Shown in pieces: positions 52,652 through 62,464 of a stretch of DNA of 64,000 nt. The position numbers and the translations under genes were made by a program. Source of the stretch: Roseiarcus sp963836695 (lineage in GTDB: Bacteria; Pseudomonadota; Alphaproteobacteria; Rhizobiales; Beijerinckiaceae). Location of the stretch: contig CAWIKX010000025.1 of the NCBI GenBank assembly GCA_963836695.1, positions 1 through 64,000 of the forward strand, given 5' to 3'. Below the pieces are notes generated by a model. That model saw nothing but the letters and a program-made list of their open reading frames with translations, was not told where the DNA came from and made no database searches. How positions within the stretch are numbered: position 1 is the first letter of the stretch; every line of letters begins with the position of its first letter.

Positions 52652-54046
52652 ATGAACTTGAGCGGAGAGGCTGGCTTAAGCCAGGGCGCGATCTCGGCCC
52701 GTATCGACCGGCTGCCGGCGACGCGCACGATCTGGACAATCGTGGCGCTGCTCGGATTCGGCATGTTCTTTGAGCTCTACGACCTCCTGTTTTCGGCGTA
52801 CGTTGCGCCGAGCCTCGTCAAGTCGGGTGTCCTCACCGCGACGACTGCGGGCCTGTTCGGAACGACAGGGGTGGCGAGCTTCATCGCCGCCCTGTTCACC
52901 GGCCTCTTCATTGGCACTATCTTATGCGGCTTTCTCGCCGACCGCTTCGGGCGCCGGGCGATCTTCACCTGGTCGCTCCTCTGGTATTCGGCCGCCAATG
53001 TTATGGTGGCGTTTCAGCATGACGCCGCAGGCCTCAACTTTTGGCGCTTGATCTCCGGCGTCGGCCTGGGCGTCGAGATCGTGACGATCGGCGCTTATTT
53101 GAGCGAGATCGCGCCCAAGGGACTGCGCGGGCGCGCCTTCGCCGTTAACCAGGCGATCGGCTTCGTCTGCGTGCCGGTGATTTCGTTTCTCGCCTGGCTG
53201 CTCGTGCCGACCGCGCCCCTGGGGCTTCAGGGCTGGCGCTGGGTGGTGCTGATTGGAGCGCTCGCGGCGCCGGTCGTGGTGTTCTTACGACGCGGCCTGC
53301 CGGAGAGCCCGCGCTGGCTCGCCAAGCATGGGAGGCTGGCCGAAGCGGACCAGGTCTTGCGCGCGCTCGAAGCGAAGGTCGAGGCGGAGTATGGCCGGCC
53401 GCTGCCGCCGCCTGGCCCTGGGGAGCCGGTTTCGCCGGCGAGCGGTTTTCGCGACTTGTGGCTTCCGGGCGTTCGCGGGCGAGTCATCCTAATGAGCGTC
53501 TTCAATATCTTTCAGACGATCGGATTCTATGGCTTCGCCAATTGGATCCCCTCGCTCCTCGTCAAGCAGGGGATCACGGTGTCGACCAGCCTCGGCTATA
53601 CGACCTTGATCGCGCTCGCCGCGCCAATCGGGCCGCTCCTCGGATTCTTCCTCGGTGACCGATTCGAGCGCAAGTGGATCATCGTGGCTTCCGCGGGCGC
53701 TATTCTGGTCTGCGGCCTCATTTTTGGCCAGGCGCTCGCTTCTGGGCTCATTATCGCCATGGGGGTCATGCTTACGCTCGCCGCCAACATCATGTCGTTC
53801 AGCTTTCACGCCTACCAGCAGGAGCTGTTCCCGACCGGAATTCGCGCTCGCGCCGCGGGCTTCGTCTATTCGTGGAGCCGCCTCTCGGTCATTTTCTCAT
53901 CCTTCATCATCGCCTTCGTGCTCGAGCGCGCCGGCGCCTTCGGGGTCTTCGTTTTCATCGCCGTGGCGATGGGCGTCGTGATGGCGACCATCGGCTTCTT
54001 CGGGCCGCGCACAACCAATCTGGCTCTGGAGGAAATCTCTGGCTAA
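52652..54046 (+). CDS. MFS transporter (metabolite:proton symporter type)
   Basis: 464 residues, twelve membrane helices. GFLADRFGRRAIFTW is the loop 2-3 signature and ISGVGLGVEIVTIGAYLSEI the helix-4 motif. PESPRWLAKHGR follows helix 6, as in the sugar and aromatic-acid transporter groups. ATG 52652 has AGGAAA before it; upstream in-frame ATG 52514 overlaps the DoxX gene. Substrate unknown. Confidence 0.82.
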   Translation: MNLSGEAGLSQGAISARIDRLPATRTIWTIVALLGFGMFFELYDLLFSAYVAPSLVKSGVLTATTAGLFGTTGVASFIAALFTGLFIGTILCGFLADRFGRRAIFTWSLLWYSAANVMVAFQHDAAGLNFWRLISGVGLGVEIVTIGAYLSEIAPKGLRGRAFAVNQAIGFVCVPVISFLAWLLVPTAPLGLQGWRWVVLIGALAAPVVVFLRRGLPESPRWLAKHGRLAEADQVLRALEAKVEAEYGRPLPPPGPGEPVSPASGFRDLWLPGVRGRVILMSVFNIFQTIGFYGFANWIPSLLVKQGITVSTSLGYTTLIALAAPIGPLLGFFLGDRFERKWIIVASAGAILVCGLIFGQALASGLIIAMGVMLTLAANIMSFSFHAYQQELFPTGIRARAAGFVYSWSRLSVIFSSFIIAFVLERAGAFGVFVFIAVAMGVVMATIGFFGPRTTNLALEEISG

Positions 54047-54752
54047 GCAAGTCTGCGGCGGTCCGCCAACGCAGACCTAGCCAGGATGAGGTGACCTGGC
54101 GAGCGCGGATACAACCGTAGCGCGAAATCCCCGCAAATAAACGCAAGCAAAACAGCCCAAATGAGCCTAAACGCTAGTAAAAGTGCTAGCGTTTACTAGC
54201 GTTTATTTCTTGGAATCGAGCTTTTTCAATGGGTTACGAGCGAGAGAAATAAGGAAATTTGCCTTGTCCCTTCCCTTGCGCCTCCGGGTTGCAATCAAGC
54301 GACGCCAGCCGGTATGCAGCTTCATTCTAGCCCTCGGCCGTCGCCAGCCGGTGAATGAAGCCAGCATCAATATCTGTAGCACGGATTTCTGTTTTTGCCA
54401 AGCGAAATGCGATCTGGAGAACACGCCCGGACATACCGCCGTTACAGAGGCCGCAAAACCGATGGGCGGAGCGCGGCAGTGACGGCGGACGCAATCGAGA
54501 CGGCGCGCCAAGCAGCTTGAACCTGATTAGATTTTGCCGGCAAAGCTCGGGGCAGGCGCCGTCTTCTCAAATAGGGCCAAGCGATGGGGATTCGACCGCC
54601 AGTTTGCCGCGCCCAACTCGACCTGGATCAGATGCGCATAGGCTCGGTTGAAATCGACTTCGATCAACCTGACCGCGTCGGCAACTCCAATCGTGGGCGG
54701 TAGCCGAAACGGCGCCGTCGCGGGTTTTCAGGGTTGCGCCGTGCGCTCGAGG
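54047..54752. other. Long convergent intergenic region
   Basis: No gene is supported between the converging MFS and hydrolase genes. It carries repeat copy C at 54131-54237; the rest shows no clear structure. Confidence 0.5.
54131..54237. repeat. Dispersed palindromic repeat, copy C (reverse orientation)
   Basis: Read on the minus strand, GTAACCCATTGAAAA (54237-54223) is followed by GCTCGATTCC and AAATAAACGCTAGTAAACGC, then by opposing ACTAGCGTTTA units. This matches copy A along about 100 bases with scattered changes. TAAACGCTAGTAAAA at 54168 and CTAGCGTTTACTAGCGTTTA at 54187 form the palindrome. Confidence 0.8.
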
Positions 54753-55949
54753 TCAATTGGCGACAGGCGGTCGGTCACCGCGCCCATTAAGCGCGCCGGG
54801 CGCCCAGTTCACCCCGTCGCGCATGGCGTAGAAGATGTGGGCGCCGATGCGGTCGACCCGTTTCAGGTAGCCGGTCCAGAACGGCGCCACATAATTGGCG
54901 TGATAGTTCACGGCCACGCCGACCTTGGGATTGTAGTTCGCGCCGCTGACGACATCGCGGGCGATGCGGGTCGCGACCGCCCATGGGCCGGGCTCCTCGA
55001 CCCGCAGCGACTTGCCCTCGCAGGCGAAGGTGAACTGGCAGGCGAACGGTCGGTTGCGGTCCTGATACACGACGCCGCAGACGGTGTTGGGATAAATGCC
55101 GCTGCGCACGCGGTTGAGCACCACCTGGGCCACGGCCGCCTGGCCGTCTTCGGGTTCGCTGCGGGACTCGAAATAGATCGCTTCGGCCAGGCAACGCATC
55201 TGGCGGACGCTGTCCTTCGGATCGATGAGCGCGACATAGTTCGGCTTGCCTTCCGCGTCGGAGATCTGCGGAACCGTCGTCGTGCCCGAGCCATCAGTCT
55301 CAACGACCACCACGACGCCGTCGCTGGAAGTCGGCGAAGAGGAGTTCAGGGCGAATTCAAGCGGCGCGGCCGGCGTCGCGCCGTCCTCGAACGCGGTCGT
55401 TGCGAGCTCCGCATCGTCGCCATCGGCGGGCCGCGGCGGGCTCATCGTATGTCCAGGATCGAACTCATCGTCGCGTGGATCTTCAAGCTCGTGCGGCCAC
55501 GACTTATAGGCGTGAGGGTCAGCCTCACTTCGTTTGCCGCTCAGCCGTCTGCTATTGAAGCCGGGAAGCTCGATCAGCGGATTGCCTTTTCCGAAGCGAT
55601 CGACAGCGGGAAACGGTCGTCCGGTCCCCTTCAGCGCCGCATTCGGCTCGACCCCTTCGGAATCCGTTGCGAGCGCGTCTTCGTCGCCCGTCACGTTGCG
55701 AGCCTGCACAATCGGCAGCGGCTCGCCATCTTCGTCCACAGCGCGCAGGGGCCGCGCGGCGAGGCTCATCGGGTCGAGCCCCCTCGCAGCGCTTCCCAAT
55801 TGACTGCGAGCGAAGGCGCTCATGAACTCGGGCGGCTCCTGCTCAGCTTCCGCGGTGATCGAGAGAAGCACCGCGAAAGCCACGCACCATGGCGTGGCGA
55901 CCGAAAGAGCCCATCCGAACCGCGAACGACCCATACGCGAAGCAAGCAC
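54753..55949 (-). CDS. Cell wall hydrolase, SleB/CwlJ family
   Basis: 398 residues. A signal peptide (WCVAFAVLLSITAEAE) and about 240 acidic, Pro-rich linker residues lead to the Hydrolase_2 domain: CLAEAIYFESRSEPEDGQAA, VAQVVLNRVRSGIYPNTVCG and CQFTFACEGKS, ending VGVAVNYHANYVAPFWTGYL. It is a lytic transglycosylase or amidase acting on peptidoglycan in non-sporulating alphaproteobacteria. The conserved Glu in AIYFESR is the probable catalytic residue. Confidence 0.85.
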   Translation of the reverse strand: MLASRMGRSRFGWALSVATPWCVAFAVLLSITAEAEQEPPEFMSAFARSQLGSAARGLDPMSLAARPLRAVDEDGEPLPIVQARNVTGDEDALATDSEGVEPNAALKGTGRPFPAVDRFGKGNPLIELPGFNSRRLSGKRSEADPHAYKSWPHELEDPRDDEFDPGHTMSPPRPADGDDAELATTAFEDGATPAAPLEFALNSSSPTSSDGVVVVVETDGSGTTTVPQISDAEGKPNYVALIDPKDSVRQMRCLAEAIYFESRSEPEDGQAAVAQVVLNRVRSGIYPNTVCGVVYQDRNRPFACQFTFACEGKSLRVEEPGPWAVATRIARDVVSGANYNPKVGVAVNYHANYVAPFWTGYLKRVDRIGAHIFYAMRDGVNWAPGALNGRGDRPPVAN

Positions 55950-56161
55950 CCGTGCTTAGAGTTCACGTCCCCGCGCTGCGGCTTCATGAAAAGCGCGCAA
56001 TGCGAACCATTTCCTTTATCGGCGCTTAAGGTTGCCGGGACGTTAACCAAAGGCGAGGGTGGGACGTCCCGGTTTGGGGCAAGGAGGCTTCGCTCGCTTC
56101 GCGGGACGGCGAAGCGCGGCTCGAGGTGCCGACCTCGTGGAATGGCGGCGGCTGAAGTCGC

Positions 56162-56419
56162 TTAACGGCGACGTTCGTTCCGTTGGCCGCGCTCGCGGCC
56201 GAAGAACTGGTCCTTGATCTCGCCTATGATCCTCGCGCCGTCCAGCGAGCCCTGGACGGTGGGAGCGTTGACGAGCGAGCTCTGCGCCGTCTTTAGGACC
56301 GCCTGCACATCGTCGACGCTGAGAACATTCTTTTGGACAAGGACCTCGAGCGTCGCCATGGCGATGGCGCCGCCGACCATGGCCGTTCCGAGCGGGCGGC
56401 TGAAGGAGGCGTTCGACAT
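56162..56419 (-). CDS. Small protein of unknown function
   Basis: 85 residues from ATG 56419, with GGAG 8-11 bases upstream. The N-terminus has a weak hydrophobic stretch (GTAMVGGAIAMATLEVLV), followed by SVDDVQAVLKTAQSSL and a polar, Arg-rich end. Family unknown. It lies between the hydrolase and gcrA on the same strand. Confidence 0.5.
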   Translation of the reverse strand: MSNASFSRPLGTAMVGGAIAMATLEVLVQKNVLSVDDVQAVLKTAQSSLVNAPTVQGSLDGARIIGEIKDQFFGRERGQRNERRR

Positions 56420-56576
56420 GATGGAGCTCCAAACAAGCGCCGGAAGGGACGTTGGAAGAAGGCGACCATCGTCCTCGGAAACGGCGACGGACAAGAAAAA
56501 GGCCGCACAGGAAAGCTGCGCGTTCGCACAGCCCGCCCCCGAAACCGGTCGCGCTCAAATCACGCGGCGCGCGGGC

Positions 56577-57092
56577 TCAGGCGGCGATGGATTCGAGCGC
56601 CACGTAACGCTCGCCGTCCCACACACGCGAATTCGGCGGCTTATAGGCCATCCGGCAATGGCCGGCGCAATAGGAGCGGCCCTTCGCCGTCTGAACGCCG
56701 CAATAGACGAAATCCTCAGCTGTTGGATCGCCGAGCGGCCATCGGCAGGCGTCCTCGCGAATCTCCTCAAGCCCAACCTTCAACATGTCTCCGACCAAAG
56801 CGTCGGCGAAAACCCATGATGGCTTGCGCTCGCGCGGGATCGCCGGGACAGAGGCGCGCTTCCCCAACGCCTCGGTGCGAGCGATAGCGGGTCGTCGCGG
56901 GCGCTCCGGATTCGGCCGGGATGCTCGCGGCGCGGAACAGTGGAGGTTGCCGGTGAGCTTGACGCCGATCCTGTTCGCCTTGCCGATCACGGCGTTACGC
57001 GACGACGCGCCGAGCACCGCAGCAATGGTGCTCGCGCTTTTTCCTTCGAGCGCCATTTGTCTCAGAGTCTCAATCGCCGCATCGGTCCACAT
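56577..57092 (-). CDS. gcrA: Cell cycle regulator GcrA
   Basis: 171 residues. The N-terminal helix-turn-helix MWTDAAIETLRQMALEGKSA is a hallmark of GcrA, followed by IAAVLGASSRNAVIGKANRI. The C-terminal Cys/Trp region (ACRWPLGDP, YCGVQTAKGRSYCAGHC) is also family-specific. GcrA recruits sigma-70 at promoters with CcrM-methylated GANTC sites. Two GANTC sequences (57303-57307, 57324-57328) lie about 210-240 bases upstream of the start. Confidence 0.92.
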   Translation of the reverse strand: MWTDAAIETLRQMALEGKSASTIAAVLGASSRNAVIGKANRIGVKLTGNLHCSAPRASRPNPERPRRPAIARTEALGKRASVPAIPRERKPSWVFADALVGDMLKVGLEEIREDACRWPLGDPTAEDFVYCGVQTAKGRSYCAGHCRMAYKPPNSRVWDGERYVALESIAA

Positions 57093-57480
57093 ATTCCACG
57101 CCCTCCGTTACTTCTCTTGTGAGTTCCGCCTGGTGGAAACGCCGCTTCCCCTACGCCCAGGGAGCCCATGTGACGCTGAGCCTTGTGTGTTCCAGCATCG
57201 TCATCGGCAGTTCTTCCAGGTTGTATAGCATGGTTAATACAACCATTCGTTGTGTCTGGCAATAGCCAATTTGTTGGGATTTGTTACGCCGTCCTTTTGA
57301 GCGACTCAGAGGCTGGGCCCGCCGAATCGGCGAGCGCCTCTTTTTCTAGGTGAGAAAGCTGGAGCGGCGCTGGCTCGGGGAAGCAGGGCGATTGGCCCCG
57401 AAAATTGAAAAAACGCGGCCGGCGCTTGTCGCTTACGCCGAAATGGGAATGAAAAGGCGGCCTTGGAGCCAGGACGCCCC
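57093..57480. other. Intergenic region upstream of gcrA
   Basis: No gene is supported. Two GANTC sites lie at 57303-57307 and 57324-57328. A CTTTTTCTAGG stretch near 57340 ends the neighbouring transcript region. Confidence 0.45.
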
Positions 57481-58272
57481 TTAGCCGCCAGAGATGGGAG
57501 GCAAAGCCTCCGTCAGGACGTGCAAGAACTCGCGATCGACCGATGTAGGCGCAGCGCGTTTGTGTTTAGCGCAGAAGGCCGCGATCGCGCCCTTTGTCTT
57601 CGCGCCGGCAACGCCATCGATCGTCCCGGGGCTGAAGCCATGATAAAGGAGAAGCAGCTGCGCCGCGCGAATGTCGAGGTCGGGCGCGCCCTTTTTTGAA
57701 AAGCGCGTGTGCGTCTTCGCGAGCTTCTCGTCGTACTGGTTTTTCGCATAGGCCGGGCCGTTGTGCTCGCGAGCGAAAGCGGCCCAATCCGCGCGCTCGA
57801 ACGCCTTAAGAAGCTTATCCTTGCTTCTCAAGAAGTGGACCATCGCCATCAACTGTTCATCTTCGCCCCGTTTCATAGCCGTGACCATATCCTCGACGTT
57901 GCGGAATCCGGCGCTCTTCCAGTTGGAGCCCAGGATCTGGCCCAGTCCCCATGAAGCGCTTTGGAGAGCGGCCTCGCGATGAACGGCTAACGCCTTTTCC
58001 AATCGATCGTGCTGGTGGTTCCCCCCGGCGCCGTAGCCGCCCGGCTTTGACGCGCTGATGTCCGGGTGCGACGCGTCGAAGCGTCGCTTGGTCAGCCTGC
58101 TGAAGATATGCCGCTCGAAGAGGATCTGTGGCCGCCGGTTCGGCAGGAAGCCCTGTCCGGACGTTTCGACGGCCACCACCACCCATAACTTGACGGGATC
58201 GGCGTTGACCTTGGCGGCGGCCTCCACGAGCCCCTGCTTGGTCAGCGGCGACGCTGCGCCGACGAATGGCAT
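57481..58272 (-). CDS. Endolysin-like N-acetylmuramidase with peptidoglycan-binding domain
   Basis: 263 residues from ATG 58272, which has GAGGAAAG upstream. The DUF3380 muramidase domain at 15-190 shows WVVVAVETSGQGFLPNRRPQ, ILFERHIFSR and SASWGLGQILGSNWKSAG. A PG_binding_1 domain follows (DIRAAQLLLLYHGFSPGTID, GAKTKGAIAAFC). This domain pair is typical of phage lysins, but no other phage gene is adjacent, and no signal peptide is visible. The catalytic Glu is probably in VETSGQG or LFERH. Confidence 0.8.
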   Translation of the reverse strand: MPFVGAASPLTKQGLVEAAAKVNADPVKLWVVVAVETSGQGFLPNRRPQILFERHIFSRLTKRRFDASHPDISASKPGGYGAGGNHQHDRLEKALAVHREAALQSASWGLGQILGSNWKSAGFRNVEDMVTAMKRGEDEQLMAMVHFLRSKDKLLKAFERADWAAFAREHNGPAYAKNQYDEKLAKTHTRFSKKGAPDLDIRAAQLLLLYHGFSPGTIDGVAGAKTKGAIAAFCAKHKRAAPTSVDREFLHVLTEALPPISGG

Positions 58273-58559
58273 TGCGCTTTCCTCATGTTGCGGCCGAAAC
58301 GCCTTCAACGCTTTGCTACAGACGAGCCCGGCGGACTCGGCGCTCCTTTGGCGTGACAAGCTCCGGAAACCTGATCCTATGGCCCGTCGCGATTTCGCAA
58401 CGCCGTGGCACTTGCACTTTGTGGGTTAGGCGGTGGGCGCCTCCGAAGATTCGTTCAGCCGTAGATCGCGCGCCTAAGAAATTCACCGCCAACTGGACAA
58501 AAAGGAGCGCCGCCGCCATTGTCGGCGCCAATAAACGCGCTCTCAGGAGAACCGCCACG

Positions 58560-59915
58560 ATGACCACCGCCACCGCCGTGAAGCCGCCCGCCCAGCGCGC
58601 GGAGGTGCCCAACGACTTGAGCGCGTTCTGGCTGCCGTTCACGCCCAATCGCGCCTTCAAGAAGAAGCCGCGGCTCATCTCGCGCGCCAAGGACATGCAT
58701 TACTTCACTCCGGAAGGGCGCGAGATCCTCGACGCCACGGCGGCTTTGTGGTGCTGCAACGCCGGCCACAACCGGCCTCCGATCGTAGCCGCGATCCAGA
58801 GGCAGGCGGCCGAGCTTGATTTCTCTCCGACCTTTCAGTTCGCCCATCCGCTGGCGTTTCAGCTGGCGTCCCGCATAGCGGAGCTGGCGCCCGGCGATCT
58901 CGATCACGTTTTCTACTGCAATTCTGGCTCCGAGGCCTGCGACACCGCGCTCAAGATCGCGCTCGCCTATCACAATGTGCGCGGCCAGGGTTCGCGCACG
59001 CGCCTCATCGGTCGCGAGCGCGGCTATCACGGCGTCGGCTTCGGCGGCATTTCGGTCGGCGGCATGGTCAACAACCGCAAGCACTTCGGCTCGCTGCTCG
59101 CCGGTGTCGACCATCTGCCCGCGACCTACAACCGCGAGCACCAGGCCTTCACCAAGGGCGAGCCGGAATGGGGCGCCCATCTCGCCGACGCGCTGGAAAG
59201 CATTGTGGCGCTGCATGATGCATCCACCATAGCCGCGGTGATCGTCGAGCCGATGGCGGGCTCGACGGGCGTCCTTCCGGCGCCAAAGGGCTATCTCAAG
59301 CGGCTGCGCGAGATCTGCGACAAATACGGCATTCTTCTCATCTTCGACGAGGTGATCACCGGCTTTGGCCGTCTCGGCGCGCCATTCGCCGCCGAGCGCT
59401 ATGGCGTCCAGCCCGACATGATCACCTTCGCCAAGGGCGTCACATCCGGCACAGTGCCGATGGGCGGCGTGATCGCGCGCAAGCACATCTACGACGCCTT
59501 CATGAATGGGCCGGAGAGCGCCATCGAGCTCTTTCACGGCTACACGTATTCCGGCCATCCGCTCGCTTGCGCGGCCGCGCTGGCGACGCTCGACGTCTAT
59601 CGCGACGAGCGCCTATTCGAGCGCGCCAAGGCGCTTGAGCCCAAGTGGTATGACGCAATCATGGGGCTCAACGGATTGCCAAACGTCGTCGACATCCGCT
59701 GCGTGGGTCTCACCGGCGCGATCGATCTTGCGCCCGTCCAGGGCAGCCCTGGCCAGCGTGTTTTTCGCGCGCTCGAGCACTCGTTCTTCAACGAAGGCAT
59801 CATGATCCGCCCGGCCGGCGACACGATCGAGCTCACCCCGCCATTGATCGTGAGCGAGGATCAGATCGGCGAGATCATGGAGAAGGTCGGGGCGTCGATC
59901 AAAGCGGCGGCTTGA
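58560..59915 (+). CDS. Omega-amino acid:pyruvate aminotransferase (class III)
   Basis: 451 residues. PLP enzyme of the beta-alanine/omega-amine transaminase group. The PLP Lys is in MITFAKGVTSGTVPMGGVIA and the Asp ligand in LLIFDEVITGFGR. NDLSAFWLPFTPNRAFKKKP near the start and the FYCNSGSEACDTALKIALAY loop point to omega-amino acid:pyruvate transaminases. ATG 58560 follows AGGAGA. It may link beta-alanine or polyamine breakdown to alanine. Confidence 0.85.
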   Translation: MTTATAVKPPAQRAEVPNDLSAFWLPFTPNRAFKKKPRLISRAKDMHYFTPEGREILDATAALWCCNAGHNRPPIVAAIQRQAAELDFSPTFQFAHPLAFQLASRIAELAPGDLDHVFYCNSGSEACDTALKIALAYHNVRGQGSRTRLIGRERGYHGVGFGGISVGGMVNNRKHFGSLLAGVDHLPATYNREHQAFTKGEPEWGAHLADALESIVALHDASTIAAVIVEPMAGSTGVLPAPKGYLKRLREICDKYGILLIFDEVITGFGRLGAPFAAERYGVQPDMITFAKGVTSGTVPMGGVIARKHIYDAFMNGPESAIELFHGYTYSGHPLACAAALATLDVYRDERLFERAKALEPKWYDAIMGLNGLPNVVDIRCVGLTGAIDLAPVQGSPGQRVFRALEHSFFNEGIMIRPAGDTIELTPPLIVSEDQIGEIMEKVGASIKAAA

Positions 59916-59931
59916 ACTCGGCCGACAACGC

Positions 59932-60501
59932 CTATGCGGCGCGGCGAGATGTCGCGCCTGCGCGACGTGAGCGCAGGAACGCTAGCCCCACGAAGCCAAG
60001 CGCAAGCGTCATCCACGTCGCCGGCTCTGGCGCGCCCACCATCAGGTACGGCTGCGCAGAACCGGGGGCGGCGAATGTATCGATCAGGTTGCTCTCGCCC
60101 GTGTCCCCCAGCGACGACCCGATCGTCATTCCGCCTTGGTCGCTCAGCGGATAGAACGTGACATAGGGCCAAAAGACCGTGCTCTATGTGACGGTGAACA
60201 GATCGTCCGACATGAAGTAGGGGCTCTCGCCAACGTTGCCATCGTAGAAGCCCGCGGGCGCTGAAACTTCTGCCATGGAGAATTGCTCTTGGCCGCCGTC
60301 GATGGAGAACACGGCGAGCCCTCCAGGAGGCAGCGTTATGACAAGACTGTGGAAGCCGCCGCCGTTAACGTCAGTCATGTCGTAAGTCCCGGCGAGGAAC
60401 TTAACCATTGGCGTTGCAGCGTGCGCCTGGCTGACGCTAAGAACCGCAATCATCGCCGCCGCGAGCCCCGCCGAGCGCGATAGTGGCCACCCACAAGTCA
60501 T
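59932..60501 (-). pseudogene. PEP-CTERM protein interrupted by an in-frame TAG
   Basis: The minus-strand frame opens at 60501 with a signal peptide (AAAMIAVLSVSQAHA) and a short secreted domain. It meets TAG at 60184-60186 between DDLFTVT and STVFWPYVTFY. The same frame continues to a textbook PEP-CTERM sorting tail: GAPEPATWMTLALGFVGLAF then LRSRRA, ending at 59932. With the TAG replaced it is one exported protein of about 189 residues anchored for exosortase processing. As read, the sorting signal is never made. Confidence 0.75.
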
Positions 60502-60665
60502 GACAATCTCCCCAAAGCACGCCGCGCACTATTCGAAGGGATTGGACAAAAATCAAGCAGATCGTTGAGCTTAAGTCCATGTTGCGACCCCTTAACGAGG
60601 GTTACCTTATCCGCTAGATGACTTGAGGGCGCTGCTTCGCGTGGCGAGTTCACTGGGATGTCCCC

Positions 60666-61847
60666 ATGTCGCCTTTGCTCTTTGCGCTTTTCCTGGCGAC
60701 GTTCGCCATAGGGACAACCGAGTTCGCGGTCGTCGGCTTGCTGCCGGACATTGCCTCTGATCTGGGAGTCAGTATTTCCCGAGCCGGCCTTCTGGTCAGC
60801 GGCTATGCGATCGGCGTGGCCATTGGGGGACCGGTCATTGTCGCGCTCACCGCGTCCCAGCCGCGCAAGCGGACGCTGCTTCAGCTCTGCGCCATCTTCG
60901 TCGTGGGTCATGTGCTGGCGGCGGTTGCGCCCGACTATGGTTTCTTGATGGGGGCGAGGATCTTCGCGGCGGTTTCGCACGCCTCCTTCCTCGGCATCGC
61001 GGCGATCGTCGCCGCCTCGAGCGTTCCGCCCGAGCGCAGCGCGCGCGCCGTGTCCTTCGTGTGGCTTGGCTTCTCCGCCGCCAGCCTCGTCGGCGTGCCA
61101 GGCGCGACGGCGATCGGACATGCGCTTGGATGGCGCGCGGCCTTCTGGGCGCTCGCCGTCGTTGGCGTCATTGCGGGGACCGCGCTTCAATTCTGGATGC
61201 CCGCGTCATCGCGCAGGGAAGCTTCTAGCTTCAGACAGGAACTCGTCGCGCTCAGGCGACCTCAGGTCCTGTTGGCGATGGCGATGAGCCTCCTCGTCTG
61301 CGCTTCGACCTTCGCGGTTTTCACCTATGTCGCGCCGCTTCTCATGGAGGAAACACGGATCTCGGTCGGCGCGCTTCCGCTTATGCTGTTGTTGTTCGGC
61401 ATCGGCGGCGCTGCGGGCATGGTGATCGGTGGACGGCTCGGGGACTGGAAACCTTTGGAGTCGATCGCCGCGCTCTCGTTGGCCTACGCACTCTTTTATG
61501 TCGTCCTAATTGCCGTGATTGACAGCGCGTCGCTGGTCGGCGTCGCTATGGTCTTTTGGGGATTTCTGTTCCTCGCGCCATGCGTCCCGTTGCAGACGCG
61601 GGTCGTCAGGAAGGCGATCGACGGGCCAAATCTCGCCTCGACGTTGAACCAGTCCGCCTTCAACGTCGGCAACGCGCTCGGGCCGACACTCGGCGCGGCT
61701 GCCCTCTCTTTTGGATTTGGCTACCGCACGTTGCCATGGATCGGCTCGGCGCTCGCGCTTCTCTGCGCCGCGACAGCGCTCTTCTCCTGCCTGGCCGAAA
61801 GAAGTGAAATCGCTTCGCTCAGCGCTGGGGAGACCGTGCACCGATAA
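60666..61847 (+). CDS. MFS efflux transporter (DHA1 family, AraJ/YdhP-like)
   Basis: 393 residues and twelve membrane helices. FAIGTTEFAVVGLLPDIASD at the start and GYAIGVAIGGPVIVALT are signatures of the arabinose-efflux/DHA1 group. GRLGDWKPL marks the second-half loop. Substrate unknown; drugs or sugars are typical. Starts at ATG 60666 with no clear partner gene. Confidence 0.8.
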   Translation: MSPLLFALFLATFAIGTTEFAVVGLLPDIASDLGVSISRAGLLVSGYAIGVAIGGPVIVALTASQPRKRTLLQLCAIFVVGHVLAAVAPDYGFLMGARIFAAVSHASFLGIAAIVAASSVPPERSARAVSFVWLGFSAASLVGVPGATAIGHALGWRAAFWALAVVGVIAGTALQFWMPASSRREASSFRQELVALRRPQVLLAMAMSLLVCASTFAVFTYVAPLLMEETRISVGALPLMLLLFGIGGAAGMVIGGRLGDWKPLESIAALSLAYALFYVVLIAVIDSASLVGVAMVFWGFLFLAPCVPLQTRVVRKAIDGPNLASTLNQSAFNVGNALGPTLGAAALSFGFGYRTLPWIGSALALLCAATALFSCLAERSEIASLSAGETVHR

Positions 61848-61944
61848 GCTGACGATGGCTTGGCCATCGCCAGCGTTCGAACTCAAATTAGTGTTTTTCT
61901 AGCTGGGCTTCGTCCTCGTCCAGGGGCAATCAGTGTTCCGGGGC

Positions 61945-62271
61945 TCAGAACGCTTCCCACTGATCACCCCGCCAATACCCGCGGCCGGTATGCTCTCTCC
62001 AGGCGAGGGGTGCGCCGTTGTCAACCTGCCAGTCATACGGATGGACCACCACGTTCGCATCGGGCGGATAGTCATACCGCTCCACCGAATGCCAGCACGT
62101 CGTGCCCGCCTGATCGCAGACGATCGCAGACGACGAGCCGTATCCCTCAATCGTTACTGGAGCCGTGCCCTTCGGCGCGCCCGGGGCCGTTGCTTGAGCG
62201 GCCACGGGCGTTGACGCTGCGAGTGCAGCAATGGCCGTGGCCGACAACGCGGCGATTACAAAGCATTTCAT
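61945..62271 (-). CDS. Small secreted protein of unknown function
   Basis: 108 residues. ATG 62271 follows AAGGAG. A signal peptide (MKCFVIAALSATAIAALAA) ends near AAQA, then a 75-residue mature part contains two Cys (IVCDQAGTTCWHSVERYDY), likely one disulfide, and a Trp-rich end (YWRGDQWEAF). Secreted, function unknown. Confidence 0.6.
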   Translation of the reverse strand: MKCFVIAALSATAIAALAASTPVAAQATAPGAPKGTAPVTIEGYGSSSAIVCDQAGTTCWHSVERYDYPPDANVVVHPYDWQVDNGAPLAWREHTGRGYWRGDQWEAF

Positions 62272-62464
62272 CGGAAACTCCTTAGGTTTGACCGTGCGCG
62301 CCAACGCTACGTTTCGGTGTTTGTTCCGACCGCCTCGCCTATTCTTCGCCGGGCCGACCGCAATTGCGGTCACGAACCACTGGCGCCGCGTCGAGTCGCG
62401 CGCAGACCAGATGAAGGAACGAAGACGCTCGCGATGGCCCCGCGCTCGGCGGCGGACCCCTTGG

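Noticed and set aside
54648..56165. 505-codon plus-strand frame opposite the cell wall hydrolase
   Set aside because: Shadow of the minus-strand SleB/CwlJ gene, which has a signal peptide and conserved motifs.
57481..58272. Prophage region
   Set aside because: No capsid, tail, terminase or integrase genes nearby; a single lysin-like gene is not enough.
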